Positions 36,349-45,101 of a stretch of 64,000 nucleotides of DNA are shown piece by piece. Position 1 is the first letter of the stretch. Each line of letters starts with the position of its first letter. The DNA is from Lignipirellula cremea (GTDB lineage Bacteria > Planctomycetota > Planctomycetia > Pirellulales > Pirellulaceae). The stretch is from the NCBI RefSeq assembly GCF_007751035.1, contig NZ_CP036433.1, forward strand, positions 310,001 to 374,000, given 5' to 3'. A program made the position numbers and the translations under genes. The notes below the pieces were generated by a model. The model did no database searches. It was not told the origin of the DNA and saw only the letters and a list, made by a program, of their open reading frames with translations.

Positions 36349-36423
36349 TAGCGGAACTCGCCAGAGTTTGGCCGGTGCTGCTATCGCTGCGAATCGCAGT
36401 CCAAAGGCTGGCGACTTCGGCTA
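36349..36423. repeat. 75-nt imperfect inverted repeat with nested hairpin
   Basis: Arms of 23 bases (36349-36371 and 36401-36423) pair at 19 positions; both contain CGCCAG or its complement and end in TTTGG/CCAAA. The 29-base centre holds a second small hairpin (CTGCGA with TCGCAG). It sits in the 302-base gap between DUF1080 and the next gene. The rest of that gap (36179-36348 and 36424-36480) shows nothing recognisable apart from presumed promoter sequence. Confidence 0.75.
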
Positions 36424-36480
36424 ACGGTGGGCCATTCAGGGGAGGGGTCCCGGTGCGAGAGTTTGGGTCGCGCCTTTTTC

Positions 36481-37293
36481 CTATTCGAATACGATCCAGT
36501 AAATACCGGCGGCGGTAAAGGCGGCGCCCAGCAGGACGATGCCGGCCCCGACGGCTCGGATGGCGCCGGGCGACTTGACTCCGGCGAGTTTCACCACGCG
36601 GCGTCCTGCCTGATCGGACAGATAGAAACAGTCGGGAAGTCGCACGAGCGCGATCCCCAGCACGACTCCCGCGATACTGACTCCGATCAGGCCGCAACCA
36701 AAGAGGGCCCGAATCTCATCGGCGACCTGCGCGCGTCTCATCAGGAACACCGCGGCCGCTATCCCGGCGGCGCCCAGTCCCCCGATCAAGGCGCGTCGTT
36801 TCGCGAGCGACCAATCCCGGCCGCCGCTCGATTCGGGAGTTCCCAGGGCCGAATTGATGGCGATCCGAATCTCCGCCAGGCCTTCCTCAAGAGCTCGCAG
36901 AAGCCTCCCATTGGTGCGGATGCTTCCAATCGCCGAGCCCAAGGGAGACGGTCGCAACATCCGGAAGAAGAGCGTGAAAAAGTTCTGGAACGCCTGCATG
37001 ACAAAACGGTCGGATTCCGAAGTCTGATAGTCTTCGTCGGCAGGTCGGTCGGTGGAAATCACTGTTTCGCAAACGACCGTATGATTGATGGGACCCTTCA
37101 GCGACATAACGACGCGGCCGAAGTTTGCCTTGAGTTCCATGCTCTCAACGCACACCGTCAAGTCGGCGTTGTGGATCACAGGGCGGGAAAGTGACTGCAG
37201 GTGTTGCTCGATTTTCGTCTGAAGCACCTGTTCCAATGACGCCGCATCTGCAACGGGCTGGGATGCCGCATACTCCACTGTAACCGATATCAT
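36481..37293 (-). CDS. hypothetical protein with C-terminal membrane segments
   Basis: 270 residues. The N-terminal 130 residues are soluble and mixed alpha/beta (VLQTKIEQHLQSLSRPVIHNADLTVCVESMELKANF). The C-terminal part has three hydrophobic segments: RALIGGLGAAGIAAAVFLM, GCGLIGVSIAGVVLGIALV, and AVGAGIVLLGAAFTAAGIYWIVF at the very end. No signal peptide. The protein is probably anchored in the inner membrane with its N-terminus in the cytoplasm. I do not recognise the family. An AAGG site lies upstream of the ATG. Confidence 0.75.
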   Translation of the reverse strand: MISVTVEYAASQPVADAASLEQVLQTKIEQHLQSLSRPVIHNADLTVCVESMELKANFGRVVMSLKGPINHTVVCETVISTDRPADEDYQTSESDRFVMQAFQNFFTLFFRMLRPSPLGSAIGSIRTNGRLLRALEEGLAEIRIAINSALGTPESSGGRDWSLAKRRALIGGLGAAGIAAAVFLMRRAQVADEIRALFGCGLIGVSIAGVVLGIALVRLPDCFYLSDQAGRRVVKLAGVKSPGAIRAVGAGIVLLGAAFTAAGIYWIVFE

Positions 37294-37705
37294 GAAAGGC
37301 GCCTTGGATTACCTGGCGAGATGAACTTGGGCGTTCCTCTAGAATAGCACGCCAGAAACTCCCGATCGCGTGCAAGCCCGCCGCGCAACGACTCTAACCG
37401 GCTGAACCTGAACCCACTGGCGGTTCTGTCACGAAGAGGATCTCACGCCAGGGCGCAAAGGGGGTGGTCGGCGGCGGATCGGAGGAAGCGGATTGAGACA
37501 GGTTTTCACGCATCGCGGTGACTCACTTTGCCGGGTAAACCAGAAAGGTCATCAAACGCCAGTCGTACCGGGGGCCGCAGGGAACCCTTGGAAAACGGAT
37601 GGCAGGCCCTGGCTGCGTCGGCGTTCCTGGCCCGGTGTAGAATCTATCAGGCGGCGGAATCCTTCGTTATCACTGCACCCTTACTTCCCCAAGGAATGGA
37701 CGGCA
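37294..37705. other. intergenic region between divergent genes
   Basis: A 412-base gap. The motif CTCACGCCAGGGCGCAAAG at 37441-37459 resembles one near 35240. The upstream promoter of the SDR gene should lie in its right half. No supported gene is present; an in-frame extension of the SDR to 37493 is rejected because the ATG at 37706 has its own AAGGA site. Confidence 0.4.
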
Positions 37706-38488
37706 ATGAACATCTCGCTTGATGGCAAACGGGCCCTGGTCACGGGCGGCAATTCTGGCATTGGTTCCGCGATTACTCTGGCGCTGGCTGAAGCCGGCGC
37801 GCGGGTGGCGATCAACTACGTCGCTCATCCGGAAGCGGCCGACGATCTGGTCCAAAAGATCAGGGCGGCCGGCGGCGATGCCATGGGCGTAGAGGCCGAT
37901 GTCTCCGACCCGCAGGCCGTGGCGGCGATGTTCGAGCAGGTTGACGAAGCGTTCGGCGGCATCGACATCCTTATCAATAACGCCGGCATCGACGGCGCCA
38001 GGGCGTCCGGCTGGGAGGCGGAAGTCGGCGCCTGGCGGAAAGTGATCGAGGTGAACCTGGTCGGTTCGTTTCTCTGTGCGCGGGAGGCCTTGAAAAGGAT
38101 GACGCAGCAGGGCAGCGGCGTCGTGCTGAGCACCACCTCGGTCCATGAAAAGATTGCCTGGTCGGGCTACAGCGCGTACACGTCCAGCAAGGCGGCCTTG
38201 AGTATGCTCACAAAGACGCTCGCCCAGGAGGCGGCGCCGCATCATGTGCGCGTGCTGGCGGTCGCGCCCGGCGCCATCAAAACGCCCATCAACCAGTCGG
38301 TCTGGAACGATCCCCAGGGGATGAAAGACCTGCTGGAAAAGATTCCGCTGAACCGCATTGGCCAGCCGGAAGAAGTCGCCCAGATGGTGGTCGTCCTCGT
38401 GTCGGATGCTGCTTCCTACGTGACAGGATGCACAATCTTCGTCGACGGCGGCATGACCGACTATCCCGGTTTTGCACACGGCGGATGA
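37706..38488 (+). CDS. SDR family oxidoreductase (glucose 1-dehydrogenase-like)
   Basis: 260 residues, the usual length for classical SDRs. The cofactor motif is GGNSGIGSA (TGxxxGIG type), followed by NNAGID, the catalytic serine in LSTTSVHEK, and YSAYTSSKAAL (YxxxK). The C-terminus has VAPGAIKTPIN and the closing CTIFVDGGMTDYPGF, typical of glucose 1-dehydrogenase-like SDRs. The ATG at 37706 has AAGGA 10 bases upstream. It converges on the lipid-modification locus; a functional link to that locus is only a possibility. Confidence 0.93.
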   Translation: MNISLDGKRALVTGGNSGIGSAITLALAEAGARVAINYVAHPEAADDLVQKIRAAGGDAMGVEADVSDPQAVAAMFEQVDEAFGGIDILINNAGIDGARASGWEAEVGAWRKVIEVNLVGSFLCAREALKRMTQQGSGVVLSTTSVHEKIAWSGYSAYTSSKAALSMLTKTLAQEAAPHHVRVLAVAPGAIKTPINQSVWNDPQGMKDLLEKIPLNRIGQPEEVAQMVVVLVSDAASYVTGCTIFVDGGMTDYPGFAHGG

Positions 38489-38533
38489 AGACGGAAACGG
38501 CTGCGCATCGCTGTCCCAATTCTGGCGACTGCG

Positions 38534-38554
38534 GGACAGGTTGAAAACTTGTCC
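38534..38554. terminator. hairpin between convergent SDR and methyltransferase genes
   Basis: A 9-bp stem with one G-T pair (GGACAGGTT with AACTTGTCC) and a 3-base loop lies 12 bases beyond the methyltransferase stop on the minus strand and 45 bases beyond the SDR stop. There is no long T-tract. Confidence 0.5.
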
Positions 38555-38566
38555 TGCGTTTCGCTC

Positions 38567-39877
38567 TTAGACGACGGTCAGGATTGGCTCGCGGCGGCAG
38601 GCGGGTTTGGTCAGGAGTAACTGGGAGACGCCGATCTCGCGTTCGCGGAATCCGGCTTCACAATAGCACAGGTAATAATGCCAGGTGCGGACGAATCGCT
38701 CGTCGAAGCCGAGCGCTTTGACGGCTTCGATCGCACCCCAGAAATTGGCGCGCCAGTGGGCCAGCGTTTTGGCGTAATGCGGGCCGAAGTCCTCCGTATG
38801 GACAAACCGGAAGTCGGTCTGGCTGCCGACTGCTGTCGCCATTGCTCCCATGCTCGGCAGGAAGCCGCCGGGGAAGATGTAGCGCTGGATGAAGTCGACC
38901 GACTTGCGATATTGATCATAGCGATGATCGGGAATCGTGATCGCCTGCAGGCACATCATGCCGTCGGGTTTCAGCAGGGAGGAGCACTTCGCAAAGTAGC
39001 CGGGCAGGTACTTCTCGCCGACGGCTTCGATCATTTCGATCGAGACCAGCTTGTCGTACTTGCCGGACAAATCGCGATAGTCGTGCCGCAGCAACTCGAC
39101 CCGGTCCTCAATGCCGGCCGCCTGAAAGCGGCGCCCTGCGTAAGCGTGCTGTTCGTCGGAGATCGTCGTGGTGACGACATGGCAGCCGTAACGCTGCGCC
39201 GCATGCAGGGCGAAACCGCCCCAGCCCGTGCCGATCTCCAGCAGACGGTCGCCCGGCGATAGCTGCAGCTTGCGGCAGATGCGGTCGTACTTCTCGACGG
39301 ACGCTTCTTCCAGCGTCGATTCGGCCGTCGGAAAGACGCCGCTGGAGTACGTCATCGTGGGATCGAGCATTAGCGCAAAGAAGTCATTGCTCAGATCGTA
39401 ATGCGCCGCGATGTTCCGCTTGCTGCCGGCCCGCGTGTTCCGCCGGAGCCAGTTCGCGGCGGTCCGCAGCGGTCGCAGCAGCCGGGCGGCGCCTTGTTCG
39501 ACGCCTTCCAGGAACTCGGTATTCTGGGTCAGCACGCGCATCGCGGTCGTCAGGTCGGGCGAGTCCCAGTAACCGCGAATGTACGCCTCCGCCGCCCCGA
39601 GTCCGCCGCCCAGCAGAACGTCCCGATAGAAACGTTCGTCATGCACCTGCATCGCGGCTGTCAAAACGGCCCCGTCGGCCTGGCCGAACTGGCTGGCTCC
39701 GCCGCGGTCGACGACCGCTAACTGGCCCCGCTCCAGCTTCGCCAGTCGCTGCAGCACGATCCGCCGGAACAGGCTGCGGGTATTTAACCCGGCAGAGGTT
39801 AACGGACGACGGTTGGCAGCTTCGGAGTCGGGGCGGACGAGCTCGCCCGTTTCGTGGGATGCGAATAGACGGGACAT
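38567..39877 (-). CDS. cyclopropane-fatty-acyl-phospholipid synthase family methyltransferase
   Basis: 436 residues starting MSRLFASHETG at 39877 (a GTG at 39886 adds three residues). The S-adenosylmethionine site is LEIGTGWGGFALHAA. Family features include GSKRNIAAHYDLSNDFFALMLDPTMTYSSG, VSIEMIEAVGEKYLPGYF, DFIQRYIFPGGFLPS and a C-terminal FDERFVRTWHYYLCYCEAGF. These enzymes methylate the double bond of phospholipid acyl chains. The start overlaps the end of the DUF1365 gene by 79 bases, so it is the last gene of a minus-strand operon. Confidence 0.93.
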   Translation of the reverse strand: MSRLFASHETGELVRPDSEAANRRPLTSAGLNTRSLFRRIVLQRLAKLERGQLAVVDRGGASQFGQADGAVLTAAMQVHDERFYRDVLLGGGLGAAEAYIRGYWDSPDLTTAMRVLTQNTEFLEGVEQGAARLLRPLRTAANWLRRNTRAGSKRNIAAHYDLSNDFFALMLDPTMTYSSGVFPTAESTLEEASVEKYDRICRKLQLSPGDRLLEIGTGWGGFALHAAQRYGCHVVTTTISDEQHAYAGRRFQAAGIEDRVELLRHDYRDLSGKYDKLVSIEMIEAVGEKYLPGYFAKCSSLLKPDGMMCLQAITIPDHRYDQYRKSVDFIQRYIFPGGFLPSMGAMATAVGSQTDFRFVHTEDFGPHYAKTLAHWRANFWGAIEAVKALGFDERFVRTWHYYLCYCEAGFREREIGVSQLLLTKPACRREPILTVV

Positions 39878-40596
39878 TTTTTCCACCAGAGTTTCAAGGC
39901 CTGATAATGAATGCCCGCGATGATTTGCGCGGTCATCAGCGGGTAGCGAAAGGTCATGCGACGCAGCTGCGGCCGGTTGAGCTCCCGCCGCTGGAGCGTC
40001 ATGCGGGCGTGAAAAAGGCGCCGGTCGTCCTGCAGATTGGTGAGGTCGATCTGCAGGTTTTCACCAGGCGCCGAGAGTTTCCAGCGGTAGCACATCTCCA
40101 TCTCCATAAACGGGGAGACGTGGAATTCTTTGTCGTGGACGAACCGTAATGCGTCCCCTTCCCCTTCCCGGTTTCCGTCCCACAGCAGGTACACATGCCG
40201 TTCGTTCCACGGCGTGTTGTTGACCTCCGCCAGCACGTGCTCGACCCGCCGCCCGCTGGCGTCGAAAACATAGAACAGGTTGAGCGGGCTCATGTAATAG
40301 CCCAAGCACCGCAGCTGCGTGAGCAGCCGGATCGGACCGACCGGCCTCTGGCCCGTTTGTTCCCGCACCAGCTCGCGCACTTCATCCGCCAGCGGCAGCG
40401 AAGGGTCAAACAGGTGATCGCTCCGCAGGAACGAGCGCGTCGCCTGGCTGCTTGACGCGATCAGGCCGTGCGGGCCGACCAGCGACGGCAGTTCGTCGAG
40501 ATCCAGATAGACCATGAACAGCCGATACTGGAAACGGTGGTCTACGGGCTCGCGACGACGATGCGTGACGGTTCCTTCATAGATGCAGCTGTGCAT
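39799..40596 (-). CDS. DUF1365 protein
   Basis: 265 residues starting MHSCIYEGTVTHRRR at 40596, the usual family start (an upstream start adds only arginines). DUF1365 signatures are present: HRFQYRLFMVYLDLDEL, FLRSDHLFDP, IRLLTQLRCLGYYMSPLNLFYVFDA, VLAEVNNTPWNERHVYLL and KEFHVSPFMEME. It overlaps the FAD oxidoreductase gene by 55 bases and the methyltransferase gene by 79. The family is genetically linked to CFA-like methyltransferases in many bacteria. Biochemical role unknown. Confidence 0.93.
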   Translation of the reverse strand: MHSCIYEGTVTHRRREPVDHRFQYRLFMVYLDLDELPSLVGPHGLIASSSQATRSFLRSDHLFDPSLPLADEVRELVREQTGQRPVGPIRLLTQLRCLGYYMSPLNLFYVFDASGRRVEHVLAEVNNTPWNERHVYLLWDGNREGEGDALRFVHDKEFHVSPFMEMEMCYRWKLSAPGENLQIDLTNLQDDRRLFHARMTLQRRELNRPQLRRMTFRYPLMTAQIIAGIHYQALKLWWKKCPVYSHPTKRASSSAPTPKLPTVVR

Positions 40597-41849
40597 GCGT
40601 CGAGGTCGATTCCAAAGTGTTGGGCGACGGCGAGCGCGCTGTTGACGCCGTCTTCGTGAAAACCGTAGCCCCAGTAAGCGCCGCAAAAGTGGGTGCGGTT
40701 CTGGCCGCTGATCTGTCCGAACCGCTGCTGGGCCGCGATCGAGTCGCGGGAGTACGCCGGATGATGATAGGAGAACGTCCGCAGAACCCGGGCCGCGTCG
40801 ATATCTTCCGCCGGGTTGAGCGTCAGCAGGATGGGGGTTGGCGAGTCATGGTTCTGCAGGCGACTCAGGTCATACGTGACGGCGGCCGAGCGAGTCTCCC
40901 CCTGCGACACGCGATAGTTCCAGCTGGCCCAGGCGCGGCGGCGCGAGGGAAGCTGACGCGTATCCGTGTGCAGCACGGCCGCATTCGGTTGATAGGGAAA
41001 CGCCTTCAGGATCTCCCGTTCCGCGGGCGCGGCGTCGGCCAGCAGGCGGAGCGTCTGGTCGGCATGCGTGGCGAAGACGACCTGCTCGAACCGCTCAGGC
41101 GGGCCGTTCTGCGGCGTTACGATGACGTCGTGTTCCGACCGCGCGACGGCGGCGATCGGCGTCGCCAGGCGAACCTGGTTCTGCAGCGGCTGAAGCAGGG
41201 CCGTGACATAGTTTCGCGAGCCGCCTACGATCGTCCGCCACTGGGGGCGATCGCGCAACTGCATCAGGCCGTGATTGGCGAAGAAGCCGATCATAAAGTC
41301 GGCGGGGAAATCGAGGATCGCCATCGGGCTGCTGGACCAGATGGCGGCCGCCATCGGCACAAGATAAAGCTCGACAAAACGGCGGCCGACGCCGCAGGTA
41401 CGGAGGAATTCTCCGACGGTGCGGCCGTCTTTCAGTTCTCCGCTGGCGACGGCCTGCGTGCCGCGCTGGTTGAATCGATAAATGTCCCACAGCATCCGCC
41501 AGAACGCGGGGCGCAGGCTATTGGACCGCTGCGCGAACAGCCCGTCGAGCGAGCCGCCCTGGTACTCGGCGCCGGTCTTATCACAGCGCACGCTAAAACT
41601 CATGTCACTGGGCTGCGAAGGGATTTTCAGCAGTTCCAGCAGTCGGCAGAAGTTGGGATAGGTGCGCTCGTTGTACACCATGAAGCCCGTATCAACCGGA
41701 AAGGTCTCCCCCGCGAGGTCGACGTCCACGGTGTTCGCATGCCCGCCGGGCCAGGCGTTCGCTTCAAACACGGCGACCTGGTGCTGTGTGGAGAGCAGCC
41801 GCGCGGCCAGACTTCCGCTGACGCCGGAGCCGATGATGGCGATCCGCAT
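40542..41849 (-). CDS. FAD-dependent oxidoreductase, COG2907-type
   Basis: 435 residues. The FAD-binding motif is IAIIGSGVSGSLAARLL, with VFEANAWPGGHANTVDV and DTGFMVYNERTYPNFCRLL following; the C-terminus has FCGAYWGYGFHEDGVNSALAVA. It belongs to the NAD/FAD-binding amine-oxidase-like group that accompanies DUF1365 and CFA-type genes. A start overlap TGATG with the desaturase stop and an AGGAGG site 7 bases upstream indicate translational coupling. It probably acts on an unsaturated or methylated acyl chain, which is inference from context. Confidence 0.93.
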   Translation of the reverse strand: MRIAIIGSGVSGSLAARLLSTQHQVAVFEANAWPGGHANTVDVDLAGETFPVDTGFMVYNERTYPNFCRLLELLKIPSQPSDMSFSVRCDKTGAEYQGGSLDGLFAQRSNSLRPAFWRMLWDIYRFNQRGTQAVASGELKDGRTVGEFLRTCGVGRRFVELYLVPMAAAIWSSSPMAILDFPADFMIGFFANHGLMQLRDRPQWRTIVGGSRNYVTALLQPLQNQVRLATPIAAVARSEHDVIVTPQNGPPERFEQVVFATHADQTLRLLADAAPAEREILKAFPYQPNAAVLHTDTRQLPSRRRAWASWNYRVSQGETRSAAVTYDLSRLQNHDSPTPILLTLNPAEDIDAARVLRTFSYHHPAYSRDSIAAQQRFGQISGQNRTHFCGAYWGYGFHEDGVNSALAVAQHFGIDLDACTAASMKEPSRIVVASP

Positions 41850-42727
41850 CAGGCGGCCTCCTTAGCGGGTCTGCGGACGGAGGAAGCCAGGACATGGGCC
41901 GGCGCCGGTTTCAGATCCCAGACCAGACCCAGCCACGACAGCACGATCAGCAGGTAGTAGGAAACATCGATCTCCCACCAGCGAAAGCCTTGCCGGGCCG
42001 AAGCCGGATAATAGTGATGGTTGTTGTGCCAGCCTTCGCCGAACGTGACCAGCGCCAGCCAGAAGTTGTTGCGGCTGTCGTCCTTCGTGGCGAACCGGCG
42101 ACTGCCGAATTGATGCGCCAGGGAATTGATGCCAAAGGTGGCGTGGTACAGGGCGACCGAGGACACGAAGCTGCCCCAGACCAGCATCTGCAGGCCGCTG
42201 GTTCCCGAATCCGGCCAGAGCTGACCGATCGTCGCGCCCAGCGCGAACATGCCGATCGCCAGCAGCGTGGGGGCCAGCGAATCATGCCGCTCCAGGAACC
42301 GCAGTTCGGGAAATTTGAGCCAGTCCTTCACCACGCGATAGTTCGTGCCATTTGCCTCGCGCGTCATGAACCAGAGCAGGTGGCTCCAGAGAAAGCCCTG
42401 CTGGACGGGCGAATGGATATCCTCAGGCTGGTCCGAGGTGCGGTGATGATGCCGATGATGGGCCGCCCACCAGATCGGACCGCCCTGCCCCGCGGAACTG
42501 CCCAGCAAGGCGCCGAGGAACTGCACGGTGCGGCTGGTCTTGAAGGCTCGATGCGAAAAATAACGGTGATAAAACGCCGTCAGGCCAAACACCCGGGCGA
42601 AGTACGCGCCGGCCGCCACGCCGACGGCGATCCAGCTCCAGCCTACCACCAGCACCAGCAGGCAGGCCGCATGCAGCAGGACAAACGGTACGATCCGCCT
42701 CCACTCGACTCGCCCTGGCAGGGACAT
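41849..42727 (-). CDS. membrane fatty-acid (acyl-CoA type) desaturase
   Basis: 292 residues from the ATG at 42727; an upstream frame to 42820 is possible but lacks membrane character. Three histidine boxes are present: HRYFSHR near residues 54-60, HHRHHH near 90-95 and HNNHH near 234-238 (EGWHNNHHYYP). Several membrane segments surround them. This is the stearoyl-CoA delta-9 desaturase family, a di-iron enzyme inserting a cis double bond, which would supply the substrate for the CFA-type methyltransferases next door. It is the first gene of the minus-strand operon. Confidence 0.92.
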   Translation of the reverse strand: MSLPGRVEWRRIVPFVLLHAACLLVLVVGWSWIAVGVAAGAYFARVFGLTAFYHRYFSHRAFKTSRTVQFLGALLGSSAGQGGPIWWAAHHRHHHRTSDQPEDIHSPVQQGFLWSHLLWFMTREANGTNYRVVKDWLKFPELRFLERHDSLAPTLLAIGMFALGATIGQLWPDSGTSGLQMLVWGSFVSSVALYHATFGINSLAHQFGSRRFATKDDSRNNFWLALVTFGEGWHNNHHYYPASARQGFRWWEIDVSYYLLIVLSWLGLVWDLKPAPAHVLASSVRRPAKEAA

Positions 42728-43078
42728 GCATTGACTCGACTTGGAAAGGTTCCCTTCGGCTGCGCGCCACAGCGGAGGCAGTCCAACGCGGCACTCTAGC
42801 GCGAAGGGCCGATTTGACAAGGGAAGGTTCGCGAGAAGTTATTCGGGCGAGGAGCGTTACTGCGGGCTGGTGCTGCGTCTAGGCAAAGAGTTCGGGTTCT
42901 TCCCATTAGCCGTTTTGGCGATAGCCACGGTTAACTAAAAGGAACAGCTAACTAAAAGGAACAGCGGCTCGCGCGAAAATGGCCAAACCTGAAATGGAAA
43001 CTTGACGCACCACCAGGGAACGTGCGAGGAATGACTGTCAGATAGGGATTCGTCGTATCGAGGAAGAATCGACGCCGG
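42728..43078. other. intergenic region with 17-bp tandem and dispersed repeat
   Basis: A 351-base gap upstream of the desaturase and downstream of the DUF1295 gene. It holds a 17-bp tandem duplication (42932-42965) and most of a dispersed repeat (43015-43085). The desaturase promoter is expected near 42740-42850. No gene was recognised. Confidence 0.45.
42932..42965 (+). repeat. 17-bp tandem duplication
   Basis: TAACTAAAAGGAACAGC occurs twice head-to-tail, at 42932-42948 and 42949-42965, without mismatch. Confidence 0.9.
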
Positions 43079-43085
43079 TCAGTCG
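43015..43085 (+). repeat. second copy of dispersed intergenic repeat
   Basis: Resembles 32062-32132, sharing AGGGAACGTGCGA, ATTCGTCGT or TTCGTCGT, GA(A/G)GAAGA and GACGCCGG(A/T)CAGTCG. Its last bases overlap the stop codon end of the DUF1295 gene. Confidence 0.65.
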
Positions 43086-43867
43086 TTCGTCGCTCGCCGG
43101 GGCGGGAGGGGGAAAAAGGGGCTTGTGTTGCGCACATACGCCTCATAACCGTCCACGCGACGGCGTAACGAACTCTCCAGCAGGCGTACGCCCGAGACGC
43201 GGATCAGCAGGAACGACATCAGCAGCGGCCCCACGATCGTCCACCACCAGGAGTCTGGCTGCACGGCGAAGAAATAGAACCCCCACCACGCCAGGAAGTC
43301 GCCGAAGTAGTTGGGATGCCGCGTGTACCGCCACAAGCCGCGATTCATCACGCGACCGCGGTTGGCGGGATCGGCTTTAAAACGGGCCAGCTGGTAGTCG
43401 CCGACCGTTTCAAAAAACAGGCCGACAATCCACAAGATCACGCCGATCACCATTCCCGGATACCAGGCCGGATTCTGGCTGACGCCGACCTGGATCGGCA
43501 GGCTGATGACCCACATCAGGACGCCCTGCAGGCCGAACACGGTGAACAGGCTCACCAGCGGGAACCACGGGCCATGATGTTCCCGCATTTCGGCATAGCG
43601 GTAGTCTTCCGGCTTGCCCATGTTTCGCCAGGCCAGATAACCGGCCAGTCGCAAGCCCCACACGCTCACCATCAACGCCAGCACCAGTTGCTGTGGCGCC
43701 AGCCGGCCGCCCGCCCAGAGCGAGACCCAGGCCGTGACGACGAAGCCGCTTCCCCAGAAAATATCGACAATGCTTGCATCGTGCAGCAGCAGACTCAGGA
43801 GCCACAGCGAGAAGACCAGGACCAGAATCGCCGTAAGATTAAGGAGCAGAACGTATTCGATCGCCAT
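43079..43867 (-). CDS. DUF1295 (steroid 5-alpha-reductase-like) membrane protein
   Basis: 262 residues with six or seven membrane segments. The family signatures are at the C-terminal half: NRGLWRYTRHPNYFGDFLAWWGFYFFAVQP and PLLMSFLLIRVSGVRLLESSL, and the N-terminal half has IVDIFWGSGFVVTAWVSLW. Relatives reduce enone double bonds with NADPH. The gene is divergent from the second methyltransferase, with 89 bases between starts holding a presumed shared promoter. DUF1295 genes commonly accompany DUF1365/CFA loci. Confidence 0.93.
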   Translation of the reverse strand: MAIEYVLLLNLTAILVLVFSLWLLSLLLHDASIVDIFWGSGFVVTAWVSLWAGGRLAPQQLVLALMVSVWGLRLAGYLAWRNMGKPEDYRYAEMREHHGPWFPLVSLFTVFGLQGVLMWVISLPIQVGVSQNPAWYPGMVIGVILWIVGLFFETVGDYQLARFKADPANRGRVMNRGLWRYTRHPNYFGDFLAWWGFYFFAVQPDSWWWTIVGPLLMSFLLIRVSGVRLLESSLRRRVDGYEAYVRNTSPFFPLPPRRATND

Positions 43868-43956
43868 CGGTTGCCTTCGCCGGCCGAGAGGGTTGACAGG
43901 TCCCTATCATGATAGCAAGCAGACAACCCCCGCATCCGTCACTCAGGAACCAGGCG

Positions 43957-45036
43957 ATGAACCTGATGGAACTTGCCGAAACGGGCTTCGTACCGGACTG
44001 GCTGATACGCATTGGCATTCGGCGATTGCTGGCGAAACGGAAACAGGCCGTTACCACGAACGATCTGGCGGAGTTCACGGACCAGCTTCGACACAGCCCC
44101 CTGGCGGTCGCGACCGACACGGCCAACACGCAGCATTACGAAGTGCCGTCCGCTTTTTTTGAGAAGGTGCTGGGTCCGCGATTAAAGTACAGCTCTTGCT
44201 GGTACGAGCAAACGGACGCCACGCTGGCCGAAGCGGAAGAGGCCATGCTCCGCCAGACGTGCCAGCGGGCGGACCTCCGCGACGGCATGCGGGTGCTGGA
44301 ACTTGGCTGCGGCTGGGGATCGCTCACACTCTGGATGGCGGAGCAGCACCCGGCGTGCGAGATCGTGGCCGTCTCCAACTCCGCCAGCCAGCGCCAGTTT
44401 ATCGAGCAGCGTGCGCGGGACCGCCGGCTGTTCAATGTCCAGGTGATTACGGCCGACATGCGAGATTTCGATGCGGGCGATACGTTCGACCGGGTCGTGT
44501 CGGTGGAAATGTTCGAGCATATGCGAAACTACGAGCTACTGTTTCGCCGCGTGGCAAGCTGGATGAAGCCGGACGGCAAAGCGTTTGTCCATATCTTTTG
44601 CCATCGCGATTCGCCCTATCTATTTGAGACCGAAGGGGCGGAAAACTGGATGGGCCGCCACTTTTTTACCGGCGGGATGATGCCCTCAGAAGATCTGTTC
44701 GGCCGCTTCTCCGACGACCTGACGATCCAGCAGCAATGGCGGGTCAGCGGCCTGCACTACTGGCGCACCTGCGAGGCCTGGTTAAAGAATCTGGACCAGA
44801 ATCGGACCGCGATCCGCGATCGCTTCCGGCAGGACTTCTCCGACCGCGAGTCGGATCTCCGCTTGCAGCGCTGGCGGATCTTTTTCCTGGCCTGCGCCGA
44901 ACTGTTCCGCTATCGTAACGGGGAGGAGTGGTTCGTCGCGCATTACCTGTTCGAACGAACGATCACCCGTCAGCCGCAGCGCCGGGTCGAACACCATGAT
45001 CGTCTCTCTCAGGTCCGCCCTGGGCCGTTTGGGTAG
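43957..45036 (+). CDS. second CFA-like S-adenosylmethionine methyltransferase
   Basis: 359 residues starting MNLMELAETGFVPDWLIRI at 43957. The cofactor site is LELGCGWGSLTLWMAEQ; further features are YSSCWYEQTDATLAEAEEAML, VSVEMFEHMRNYELL and FTGGMMPSEDLF. It is shorter than the first methyltransferase and lies in a distinct CFA subfamily related to coclaurine-N-methyltransferase-like proteins, as far as I can recall. It is divergently transcribed from DUF1295. A two-methyltransferase locus suggests that two carbons are added to one acyl chain, or that two substrates are handled. Confidence 0.92.
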   Translation: MNLMELAETGFVPDWLIRIGIRRLLAKRKQAVTTNDLAEFTDQLRHSPLAVATDTANTQHYEVPSAFFEKVLGPRLKYSSCWYEQTDATLAEAEEAMLRQTCQRADLRDGMRVLELGCGWGSLTLWMAEQHPACEIVAVSNSASQRQFIEQRARDRRLFNVQVITADMRDFDAGDTFDRVVSVEMFEHMRNYELLFRRVASWMKPDGKAFVHIFCHRDSPYLFETEGAENWMGRHFFTGGMMPSEDLFGRFSDDLTIQQQWRVSGLHYWRTCEAWLKNLDQNRTAIRDRFRQDFSDRESDLRLQRWRIFFLACAELFRYRNGEEWFVAHYLFERTITRQPQRRVEHHDRLSQVRPGPFG

Positions 45037-45101
45037 CGCTTTCTCACTCCGTGGGAAACGATTCTTCGTTGCGAGTTCTGGCGGCTTCTTTGCCCCGCCT
45101 T

